Shown one piece after another: positions 43,284 through 51,539 of a stretch of DNA of 64,000 nt (its first letter is position 1; each line of letters starts with the position of its first letter). Origin of the DNA: CAYWXV01 sp964462535. Lineage in GTDB: Bacteria; Bacteroidota; Ignavibacteria; OLB7. The position numbers and the translations under genes are program-made. Under the pieces are notes generated by a model. It did not search any database. It was not told the origin of the DNA and was given only the letters and a program-made list of their open reading frames with translations. Where the stretch lies: the NCBI GenBank assembly GCA_964462535.1, contig CAYWXV010000003.1, forward strand, positions 74,256-138,255, in the 5' to 3' direction.

Positions 43284-46163
43284 CTAATGTGCCTCGAACC
43301 AGTTTTCACCAGAACCGGTGTCGACCACAAGGGGGACGCTACCGAGATCGTACGCCCCCTCCATCTTCGCCTTTACGAACGCAGATAGGTCAGGGACGAC
43401 GTCACGTGGTGCCTCGAACACAAGTTCGTCATGGACCTGCATCAGCATTGATGCCGATGGGAACCGAAGTGGAAGTTCTCGGTGGATGTCGATCATCGCC
43501 AGCTTGATGATGTCGGCCGCCGTCCCCTGAATCGGCATGTTGACAGCAGCTCGTTCCTCCGCCCCTCGACGGGCAGCGTTCGAAGCATTGATCTCTCTGT
43601 AATACCGCCTCCTGCCACTCAACGTCTCCACGTACCCCCGCGTCCTGGCGAGCGCAATCGTCTCATCGATGTAGGCACGGACGCCTGGATAGTTTGCGAA
43701 GTACGTTCCTATCAACTCCTTCGCTTCCGTTTGCGAAATCTTCAGTCGACGCGCCAGTCCAAACGGGCCGATTCCATACATGATGCCGAAGTTCACCTCC
43801 TTGGCTTTCCGCCGCATGTTCGGATCCAGCCCATTTCTGTCCACGTTGAACACGCGCATCGCCGTCGCTGCGTGGACATCCTCACCCTGTTCAAACGCCC
43901 GTATCAACTCAGGATCGCCGCAGACATACGCCATGATGCGCAGCTCTATCTGAGAGTAATCGGCGGAGAGAATCATTCCGTCCGGTATGCCTGGTATGAA
44001 CGCCTTTCGAATCTCGCGACCGATCTCCGTCCGGACCGGGATGTTCTGGAGGTTAGGGTTGTTCGATGATAGCCGACCGGTCGACGCCACCGCCTGGTTG
44101 TACGACGTGTGAATCCTACCTGTCCGCCGATTGATCATTGCCGGAAGTGCGTCGACGTACGTGCTCTTCAGCTTGGCCACCTGCCGGTACTCGAGAATCT
44201 TTTCCGGTAAGGGGTGGAGTGCCGCAAGCTCTTCCATTACGAACTGATCCGTGCTGTACCCCGTCTTCGTCTTCTTCTTGGTTGGCAGCCCGAGCTTTTC
44301 AAAGAGAATCTCCGCGAGCTGTTTTGGTGAGCCAATGTTGAACGACACCCCTGCCAGCTGATGGATCTCCTCCTCGACACGCGCCCCCTGTAGCTCCAGA
44401 TCGCGCGAGATGTCGCGTAGTGACGGCTCATCGATCTTAACGCCCGTCGATTCCATTCTGGTCAAGACTTCGACCAGAGGGAAGTCGTATCGCGTCGCCA
44501 CCTCTTCCAACGCCTCGTTCTTCAGCGCTGTCTCCAGGGCATCATGAAGCTGCAGGGTGACGTCAGCATCCTCCGCTGCATACTCGGCCAGCATGTCAAG
44601 CGGGACCTCTCGCATCGAAAGCTGCCCCTTTCCTCGTGGACCGATGAGCTCGGTGATAGAGACAGGACGATATCCCAGATAGCGCATGGACAGGTCGTCC
44701 ATGTTGTGCGATTGCGTCGAGTCAAGGACGTAGCTGGCAAGCATCGTGTCGAAGGCCACGCCGCGTACCTCGATGCCGGCACGCATCAGCATCAGCATAT
44801 CGAACTTGGCGTTCTGCCCGACCTTCGGAATGTCAGGGTTCTGCAGAATGGGCCCCAGATGCTCGGCCACATCGTCGAACGAAAGTCCGCTTGTTGCCCG
44901 GAGCTCCACACGTTTCTCAAACAGGGTATCGCCGTCCATCGCCCGTTCAATCGCGTCCGTGGCGATGGGGACATAGTAGGCCGTTCCGGGTGCGATCGAG
45001 AACGAGAAACCGATGATGGAATCAGTCTCCCAATCGAGCCCATCTGTTTCAAGATCGAACGACACGAGAGGGGCAGAGCGAAGCGCTGTGGCGAGTGCGG
45101 CGAGTTCCTCCAGTGTCGTTATGACGTGGTAGGTGTGGGGGACATCGGCAATTGTTCGATAGTTCTCTTCCACCGGAGTCTCTTCCGGAACCGGCCCCGC
45201 CGTCTCTATATCCGCTTCACTACTACTCTGCGGCTTCGGCTCCTCCGTCGATTGATGGCGTGTGACATCAACACCATCAAGTGCTGCCTTCTCCTTGAAG
45301 CGCGTAACGAGGGATTTGAATCCCAGGTCTTCAAAGAGGGCAAGAAGGCCGGCGTAGTCCGGCTGTTCCATGTGGAGCGCCTCAAACGAGACGTCTATTG
45401 GAGCCTGTGTGTGAATCGTAACCAGCTCCTTCGACATAAACGCCATCTCCCTCCCTTCCAGAAGCTTCTTCCGGACACCAGGCTTCGGGATGTCATCGAT
45501 GTGTTCATAGACACCCTCGACAGAGCCATACTCCTGAATCAACGGGATCGCCGTCTTCTCACCGATTCCCTTCACGCCGGGAACGTTATCGGCCGTGTCA
45601 CCAACAAGAGCGAGAACATCGATGACCTGTTCGGGCGTTACTCCGAATCGTTCGCGCACGCCATCGATGTCGACGACCTCTTCGGGTGCTGTCGGCTTGG
45701 ACGGCCGAATGATCTTCACCTTGTCGTCGACGAGCTGGAAGAAGTCCTTGTCAGGCGTGACACAGAAGACGTCGTACCCCTGCAGTGACGCGCGCCGTGC
45801 CACGGTCCCGATCAGGTCGTCAGCCTCGTAGCCTGGAAGTTCAAGCGAAGGAATGTGGAAGAGGTCGACGATCTGCTGAACGCGGGCGCGCTGCGGAATG
45901 AGATCCTCGGGAAAGGGGGGACGATTGGCTTTGTAGTCGGTGAACTGTTCGTGGCGAAACGTTGGCGCTGCGGTATCCCACGCAACCGCCACCAACTCGG
46001 GCTTGTGTTGTTCCAGGAGTCGAACCAGCGCGGTTGCAAACGCAAACGTACCTCCAGTCGGTTCCCCCTTCTTTGTTGTCAGTGGTGTGGAGATCAGCGC
46101 GAAGTATCCTCGAAAGAGGATTGCCATGCCGTCGAGGAGGTAGAGTCGCTTGGATTCAGACAT
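43284..46163 (-). CDS. polA: DNA polymerase I
   Basis: 959 residues. The N-terminal 5'-3' exonuclease has YLLDGMAILFRGYFAL, FPELIPQ-like PEDLIPQR and YEADDLIGT. The central proofreading domain keeps exo I VSFDLETDGL, exo II GQNAKFDML and exo III YAAEDADV, so it should be active. The polymerase domain has motif A DYSQIELRI, motif B RRKAKEVNFGIMYGIG and motif C VHDELVFE. I chose ATG 46163 (MSESKRLY), which gives the usual N-terminus. A TATTTTCG element 4 bases before the ATG is a possible -7 box, but no TTG is at the expected distance. Confidence 0.96.
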   Translation of the reverse strand: MSESKRLYLLDGMAILFRGYFALISTPLTTKKGEPTGGTFAFATALVRLLEQHKPELVAVAWDTAAPTFRHEQFTDYKANRPPFPEDLIPQRARVQQIVDLFHIPSLELPGYEADDLIGTVARRASLQGYDVFCVTPDKDFFQLVDDKVKIIRPSKPTAPEEVVDIDGVRERFGVTPEQVIDVLALVGDTADNVPGVKGIGEKTAIPLIQEYGSVEGVYEHIDDIPKPGVRKKLLEGREMAFMSKELVTIHTQAPIDVSFEALHMEQPDYAGLLALFEDLGFKSLVTRFKEKAALDGVDVTRHQSTEEPKPQSSSEADIETAGPVPEETPVEENYRTIADVPHTYHVITTLEELAALATALRSAPLVSFDLETDGLDWETDSIIGFSFSIAPGTAYYVPIATDAIERAMDGDTLFEKRVELRATSGLSFDDVAEHLGPILQNPDIPKVGQNAKFDMLMLMRAGIEVRGVAFDTMLASYVLDSTQSHNMDDLSMRYLGYRPVSITELIGPRGKGQLSMREVPLDMLAEYAAEDADVTLQLHDALETALKNEALEEVATRYDFPLVEVLTRMESTGVKIDEPSLRDISRDLELQGARVEEEIHQLAGVSFNIGSPKQLAEILFEKLGLPTKKKTKTGYSTDQFVMEELAALHPLPEKILEYRQVAKLKSTYVDALPAMINRRTGRIHTSYNQAVASTGRLSSNNPNLQNIPVRTEIGREIRKAFIPGIPDGMILSADYSQIELRIMAYVCGDPELIRAFEQGEDVHAATAMRVFNVDRNGLDPNMRRKAKEVNFGIMYGIGPFGLARRLKISQTEAKELIGTYFANYPGVRAYIDETIALARTRGYVETLSGRRRYYREINASNAARRGAEERAAVNMPIQGTAADIIKLAMIDIHRELPLRFPSASMLMQVHDELVFEAPRDVVPDLSAFVKAKMEGAYDLGSVPLVVDTGSGENWFEAH

Positions 46164-46187
46164 GGCGCGAAAATACGACGGTCTCAC

Positions 46188-46218
46188 TTGCCCCCCGCGG
46201 ACCGGGGACGTAATATTG
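46188..46218 (+). promoter_or_regulatory. Promoter of the BatA-type gene
   Basis: TTG (46188-46190), exactly 20 bases, TAATATTG (46211-46218; one mismatch). It lies in the 64-bp divergent spacer between polA and the BatA-type gene, whose ATG is at 46228, so the 5' leader would be only a few bases. Confidence 0.55.
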
Positions 46219-46227
46219 GCCCCGTCC

Positions 46228-48306
46228 ATGACGTTCCTGAACCCACTCCTACTCCTGGGGCTGATCGCCGCGTCGATCCCGCTTCTTCTTCATCTGCTCA
46301 ACCTCCGAAAGCTTCGGACGGTCGAGTTCTCGTCGCTCCGCTTTCTGAAGGAGCTGCAGAAGTCGAAGATGAGGAGGATGCGACTCCGTCAGATACTCCT
46401 GCTGATCCTCCGCACGCTCCTGGTTGTGTTTGCGGTCATTGCCTTTGCGCGCCCTGCCTTGCAGAGCACGTCCGGGCTTCCCGGAGCGCACGCTGCAACG
46501 TCGGCCGTGATTCTGATCGACAATTCCTATTCGATGGAGGTGAAGGAAGAGGGGGGGACTCGATTGGCCGCCGCGCGACGTGGTGCGCGCCAGGTTGTAG
46601 ACATACTGGAGGAAAACGACCAGGCATGGATTGTCCCGATGACAGATCCCGGTCGTGAGATTGGTGAGCCACCCACACGCAATCATGACCAGTTGGTGAA
46701 GCGTGTCGACTCCCTTCCCGCCGCGTTTCGACGCGCGGACCTGGACGAGTCGCTCCGTGCCGCCGCTGCCATTCTCGACAACACGGAAACACTCAACAGG
46801 GAGGTCTACATCCTCACGGATGCACAGCGAGCAAACGTGCAGAGCCATGCCGACTCCCTCAAGATCTTCACTCCGGAGACGCGCATCTTTGTAATGCCGA
46901 TTGGCAACGAGCCTGATCGACCCATCCCGAACCTCGGGCTCGATTCGATCCGTGTCCTCTCCAGCGTGTTCGAGGTTGGTAAGCCGGTTGAAATAACTGC
47001 CTGGATACAGAACTACGGCCGAACGGACGTGGAGAACGTCCCAGTGACCGCAACGCTGAACGGTGGGCCAGGCGGAACGGCGACGGCCACCATTCCCGCT
47101 GGCAAGAGTGTTGCTGTTGACATTACGGTTGCGCCGCGGGAATCCGGACCGCAAGCGGGATACGTCGAGTTGGCCGCCGATGCCCTCGTTGCCGACAATC
47201 GCAGGTACTTCGCCTTCCCCGTGTCAGATCGATTAAGGGTTGCTCTCCTGGGTTCCCCCGATGCTCTTCGCTTTCTGTCTCTCGCCTTTTCGGTGCTGGG
47301 GGAGACGATCGACGCTCGTGCGCTACCCCCGGGAAGCGTCGGCGCGGTCGATATGACGGAGACATCAACGATCGTGATTGCTGACGCCGTTGTGCCGGAC
47401 GCGGACAGGATTGCAGCCTTCGTCGAGGGAGGGGGTGGTCTGGTCATCTATGGGGGACCTGGGCTGGATCGGAACGCCTTCAACAGCGGACTCGGCGCGC
47501 GTCTTGGGATTGCACTGGGGGCGACCGTAGTCCCGCCGAAGAGTGGGTCAACTGGTTTCGCCAGTCTCGACCGTGAACACCCCCTTTTCGCTGGTGTGTT
47601 CGATCCCACTCGGCAAGGGACGGTCTACGAGGCCCCGGTCATACGACAGTCAATTCCATCGGTGGGGGGGCAGTCTATTATTCGCACGGCTTGGGGGACG
47701 CCCTTCATGAGCGAACATCGGTGGGGGAAGGGGAAGATCATCTACATCGCCGTCCCCCCTACAAACGCCTGGAGTGATCTTCCGTCGCGCGGAATATTTC
47801 TACCACTCGCCATCCGATCTGTACTCTATGTCGGATCACGAAGCAACGTCTATCCAAGCGTCACTGTTGGCGAGAACGTGACCATGCCCATCCAGGCGAA
47901 AGGACCTGCACCCGAGTCGGTGACGATCGTCCGCCCGGATGGACGCGAGGAAATCGTCCCCGTGCGTTCCTATCCTTCCGGGGCAACTGTTGCCTACGAC
48001 CGCACAGATGCGCGTGGCGTCTACAAGGTCATCGACAGGGGGCGGACCATAGCACTGTTCACCGCGAACATGGGGAGTGGCGAGAGCCAGTTGGAGGCGA
48101 TGAGCGACGACGAACTGGAGCGGACGGTTGCGTCGCGGATGGTGAATCGTAGTGGCGTGACGATACTCAACTCTGATAAAGCTGGGTTCCGCGATGCTGT
48201 TGTTGCATCCCGTTTCGGTCTCGAGCTTTGGAAGTATGCCCTGGGACTGGCGATTATCTGCGCCTTTGCCGAGATGTTCGTAGCCCGCACGGCGGTACGG
48301 GAATAG
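46228..48306 (+). CDS. BatA-type VWA membrane protein
   Basis: 692 residues. The N-terminus has the aerotolerance (BatA) pattern: MTFLNPLLLLGLIAASIPLLLHLL, then the conserved RKLRTVEFSSLRFLKELQKSK, a second membrane span and the VWA domain with MIDAS IDNSYS. A long C-terminal domain with a CARDB-like sandwich and a trypsin-like glycine-rich region ends in a third hydrophobic segment (YALGLAIICAFAEMFVA). BatA-like proteins are involved in stress and aerotolerance in Bacteroidetes. The start is set by the signal and promoter just upstream. Confidence 0.87.
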   Translation: MTFLNPLLLLGLIAASIPLLLHLLNLRKLRTVEFSSLRFLKELQKSKMRRMRLRQILLLILRTLLVVFAVIAFARPALQSTSGLPGAHAATSAVILIDNSYSMEVKEEGGTRLAAARRGARQVVDILEENDQAWIVPMTDPGREIGEPPTRNHDQLVKRVDSLPAAFRRADLDESLRAAAAILDNTETLNREVYILTDAQRANVQSHADSLKIFTPETRIFVMPIGNEPDRPIPNLGLDSIRVLSSVFEVGKPVEITAWIQNYGRTDVENVPVTATLNGGPGGTATATIPAGKSVAVDITVAPRESGPQAGYVELAADALVADNRRYFAFPVSDRLRVALLGSPDALRFLSLAFSVLGETIDARALPPGSVGAVDMTETSTIVIADAVVPDADRIAAFVEGGGGLVIYGGPGLDRNAFNSGLGARLGIALGATVVPPKSGSTGFASLDREHPLFAGVFDPTRQGTVYEAPVIRQSIPSVGGQSIIRTAWGTPFMSEHRWGKGKIIYIAVPPTNAWSDLPSRGIFLPLAIRSVLYVGSRSNVYPSVTVGENVTMPIQAKGPAPESVTIVRPDGREEIVPVRSYPSGATVAYDRTDARGVYKVIDRGRTIALFTANMGSGESQLEAMSDDELERTVASRMVNRSGVTILNSDKAGFRDAVVASRFGLELWKYALGLAIICAFAEMFVARTAVRE

Positions 48307-48487
48307 CACCCATCAATTCCCTTGTCGGTAAAGAGCCGAGTGACTATTCTTGCGACCGTTTTTCCGCTCGGCAACCGTGGTGAACCTGTTACGTCGGCAG
48401 CGTTTCGCGTCTACCACCCATCGAACTATCTACCTCACCGGTTCCAGGAATCAGAGATTCCATCGTCGGAGCCACACTACACCCATC

Positions 48488-49222
48488 ATGTTTCTCACAT
48501 CCATTCTTACCCGCGTTGCGTTGGTCGGCGCGGTCGTTCTCTCGCTGTCGCTCGGCGCATGCTCTGACGACCAAGGGACCACGAATCCCCCCGGAGGTGG
48601 CGGGGATCAGATTACGACTGCCAAAGTCGGAAGCAAGTACATCTACGATTTCAAAATTCTCGACAAGAATGGGGCCGTCGATCCATCTGCATTCTCACTG
48701 AAAAACGACGACACGTCGGCGACGATAATCTTCACCGGCGTCTCTCGTGACACGGTACCTTCAGTGAGTGTCAGCGTCGACCGCGAGGATTCAACCTTCT
48801 TCAATTTTGCCAGCGACGGTTCGCTACTCTTCAGACGGAACTGGAGCCCCTACTACGACCACGTCGAGTATGGTGCGTGGATACCGTTTCCGGGCACGGT
48901 CGGTGCGTCACGCACCGACACCGTTCTCAAGAAGAACAACTTCCTGGTCCTGACGATCAAGGCAACCAGCAAGCGGGAGGCCGACACCACTATTACGGTG
49001 GGTTCGGAGGCTCTTGACTGCCGGAAGTACAGCACGCATCTCGCGATACACTATCAGGGGGGCGCCGCGTACAACGATGGCCATGCAGACATGGTCCTCT
49101 ACGTCTCCAAGAAACTCGGCTACGTCGTGAAAGAGTGGTACCTCCGTGGTGGTCAGAATGAATCAGGGAATGAATACGAAGGGGGTCACGTCAAGATGTT
49201 GAAGTCGTACACGCTTCAATAA
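48488..49222 (+). CDS. Exported lipoprotein
   Basis: 244 residues. A signal peptide ends in a lipobox SLGAC (C25), followed by a Gly/Pro linker. The mature part is beta-rich, with repeats of hydrophobic/polar strands, and no enzyme motif is seen. The frame extends to 48350, but the chosen ATG at 48488 begins the signal. The gene ends 53 bases before a bidirectional terminator. Confidence 0.75.
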   Translation: MFLTSILTRVALVGAVVLSLSLGACSDDQGTTNPPGGGGDQITTAKVGSKYIYDFKILDKNGAVDPSAFSLKNDDTSATIIFTGVSRDTVPSVSVSVDREDSTFFNFASDGSLLFRRNWSPYYDHVEYGAWIPFPGTVGASRTDTVLKKNNFLVLTIKATSKREADTTITVGSEALDCRKYSTHLAIHYQGGAAYNDGHADMVLYVSKKLGYVVKEWYLRGGQNESGNEYEGGHVKMLKSYTLQ

Positions 49223-49275
49223 GTGGGTCAGTGGGGGCGGTGGTTCCGATAACCGGGACTCGCCCTCCGGAATGA

Positions 49276-49314
49276 AAAATCGTGCGAATGCGGTTGTTGC
49301 ATTCGCACGATTTT
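49276..49314. terminator. Bidirectional terminator
   Basis: AAAATCGTGCGAATGC (49276-49291) pairs perfectly with GCATTCGCACGATTTT (49299-49314), 16 bp with a 7-nt loop GGTTGTT. A runs on the left and T on the right let it work for both the upstream lipoprotein gene and the convergent VWA gene. Confidence 0.9.
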
Positions 49315-49351
49315 CTTTGTTGAGATGCGATCGCCGAAACTATGGGTGCCG

Positions 49352-50989
49352 CTACATTCTGCTCTGCTCGACGAGGCTGATAAACTCCGTTCGGTATCCC
49401 TCGATATCTGTGCCGATGGCTGATCGAGCGAGATTGAGTACGTCATCGAATGACGCATTCCCCTTATGCTTCGAGTTTCTCAGTAGCAGTCCCCATTCCG
49501 CAACGGCAGCTGCAAACCGGAGATTCTCGGAGGCTTCACCAATCTCACGCCGAGACGCGACGGCCGGACCCGTCACGAGCCTGCTCGTTTCTTCGTTCGG
49601 CAACTTGTAGCGCAACTTGACCGACAGGATATCGCCGTTCCCGAATTGGGTGGAAGTGAAATCGTTGTCGCGCGTGGCAGCCTGTTGGCGATCTGTTCCT
49701 TCTACGATGAGGTCGGGTCGCCCCCCCGTAGAAGCCCCTGCCGGCACGATCTCGTACAACGCGGTGACGTTGTGTCCCGCACCAAGCTCACCAGCATCCT
49801 TTGCGTCGTTCTCAAAGTCTTCGTTTGCCAGTCGCCTGTTCTCGTAACCGATCAACCGATATGCAAGAACCGTACTCGGATTGAATTCAACCTGGATCTT
49901 TACATCCTTTGCGATGGTGAAGAGAGTGGAGGTCAATTCCGTTTCAAAGACCTTTCGCGCCTCCCGCTCCGTGTCCAGATACGCATAGTGCCCGTTCCCC
50001 TTGTCGGCGAGCATCTCGAGTGTTGCGTCCTGGAGGTTGTCCCTCCCGACACCCAGAACCGTGAGGAAGATTCCCTCCTTCCTCTTCGCCTCAATAAGTC
50101 GTTCCAGCCCACCGATGTCAGAAATCCCGACGTTGAAATCCCCATCCGTCGCCAGGATGACACGGTTATTTCCGTTCTCGATGAAGGCCGACCGCGCCGC
50201 ATTGTAGGCGAGTTGAATGCCCTCTCCACCTGCAGTACTACCTCCCGCTTCAAGATTGTCGATCGCGTTCAGGATCGTCTGCCGATCCGTCCCCTTCGTT
50301 GGAGGAAGAACAAGCCCTGCGGCGCCGGCGTACACGACGAGCGACACGCGGTCTTCATCGCGGAGTTTTGCGACCAGATATCGAAACGACTTCTTCACCA
50401 GATCAAGCTTGTCGGGGCTCTGCATCGATCCACTCACATCGATCAGGAAGACAAGATTGCTCGGTGGCACGCTCTCCATGCGTGCCGAGCGCCCCTGCAA
50501 CCCAATCAACACGAGCTGATGGTCGCTGTTCCATGGACACTGCGCGACGTCTGTGGTGATAGAAAACGGATGTGTCGTAGAGGGCTGGGGATAGTCGTAG
50601 TGGAAGTAGTTGATCAACTCCTCGATGCGCACTGCGTCGGCTGGAGGTGGTGACCCGGCAGTAATGAAGCGGCGAACATTGCTGTATGAGGCCGCATCGA
50701 CATCGATCGAGAATGTGGAGCGAGGCATCGAGCGCGCGCTCATGAATGCGTTCTCGACAATCGGTGCATAGGTCTCTCTCGTTGCTCCGTTCTCCATAGG
50801 CGTTTCGTCGGCGAGCGAGATGTCAGTTGCTGATGAATCGGTCATGAGGCTACGCGTGGACGACGGCGCCGACTCCTGCGCCCCCATCATAGCACTCTTG
50901 TGGATCTCGTGCGTGCCGCACGACGCCAGCCCTAACGCCACCGTCAATCCGAACGAAAAGAGAATAGCAGTTCCGCCTCTGCGTTTCAT
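49352..50989 (-). CDS. YfbK-like VWA lipoprotein
   Basis: 545 residues. A lipobox LASC (C24) marks a lipoprotein. The middle carries a VWA domain with MIDAS DVSGSM, AGGEG and TDGDFNVG, preceded by the N-terminal segment of the YfbK-type family (FSIDVDAASYSNVRRFI and RIEELINYFHYDYP), and followed by a DUF3520-like C-terminal domain. A strong AAGGAGG precedes the start. It is probably an outer-membrane or periplasmic protein. An imperfect palindrome (51027-51046) lies about 40 bases upstream. Confidence 0.88.
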   Translation of the reverse strand: MKRRGGTAILFSFGLTVALGLASCGTHEIHKSAMMGAQESAPSSTRSLMTDSSATDISLADETPMENGATRETYAPIVENAFMSARSMPRSTFSIDVDAASYSNVRRFITAGSPPPADAVRIEELINYFHYDYPQPSTTHPFSITTDVAQCPWNSDHQLVLIGLQGRSARMESVPPSNLVFLIDVSGSMQSPDKLDLVKKSFRYLVAKLRDEDRVSLVVYAGAAGLVLPPTKGTDRQTILNAIDNLEAGGSTAGGEGIQLAYNAARSAFIENGNNRVILATDGDFNVGISDIGGLERLIEAKRKEGIFLTVLGVGRDNLQDATLEMLADKGNGHYAYLDTEREARKVFETELTSTLFTIAKDVKIQVEFNPSTVLAYRLIGYENRRLANEDFENDAKDAGELGAGHNVTALYEIVPAGASTGGRPDLIVEGTDRQQAATRDNDFTSTQFGNGDILSVKLRYKLPNEETSRLVTGPAVASRREIGEASENLRFAAAVAEWGLLLRNSKHKGNASFDDVLNLARSAIGTDIEGYRTEFISLVEQSRM

Positions 50990-51539
50990 AACAGAGCCTC
51001 CTTGAGGTCAGTGTTGTGTGTTGAATCGTCTCGCGATCGTGAGACGGGGTTCGTGTGATGGACCGAAGTCGACGTGGTACACGCTGGGTGTGAATGGGTG
51101 TTACTGAGTCACGAGCGGTTGAGTTTTGATGGAGCGTGTTCAGTTGCACGTCGTCGATTGGTGGTGCTCATATCGTGGAGGAATGTCTAACAGAACTAGT
51201 CTCCGTAGTCTGCGATCGCGTCCGGCCGGGCGCGAACATGGACTCGCTGTCGCTCTCGAGGGCGAGCCGAGATCGATGCTGAACTGATCTTGTGTTGTAG
51301 AGAAACGGATGCGATGCATCGTGGCCGCAGGCCCGCACCACCCTCCACGCGCCACCCAGCTCGCGACCACGGCGAGCCCGCGGTCGTCCGTCTGCTAAGA
51401 GAGATGTTGGACAATCGACAACCCTCGATCGATCAGAAACGGGTTGCGCGCCTCGTGTTACGAATTCGTGATGTGCATGGTGCTCGGTATTGGATCTACT
51501 TGCGTGCTCGTTACGATCCATACCCACACGCAGACCTCC
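50990..51539. other. Divergent intergenic region between VWA lipoprotein and pyruvate-kinase-like genes
   Basis: 550 bases with no supportable gene. Contains the imperfect palindrome at 51027-51046. Overlapping short frames on both strands have no recognisable product. It should carry the promoters of both flanking genes. Confidence 0.4.
51027..51046. promoter_or_regulatory. Near-palindrome, candidate operator of the VWA lipoprotein gene
   Basis: CGTCTC (51027-51032) and GAGACG (51041-51046) flank GCGATCGT, which itself holds the palindrome CGATCG. The 20-mer is symmetric except for one mismatched pair. It is 38 bases upstream of the minus-strand VWA gene start, a suitable operator location. 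It could also be an mRNA hairpin in the leader. Confidence 0.35.

Noticed and set aside
44544..45788. A 414-codon plus-strand frame inside polA
   Set aside because: Antisense to conserved polymerase domains, no start context, no recognisable product.
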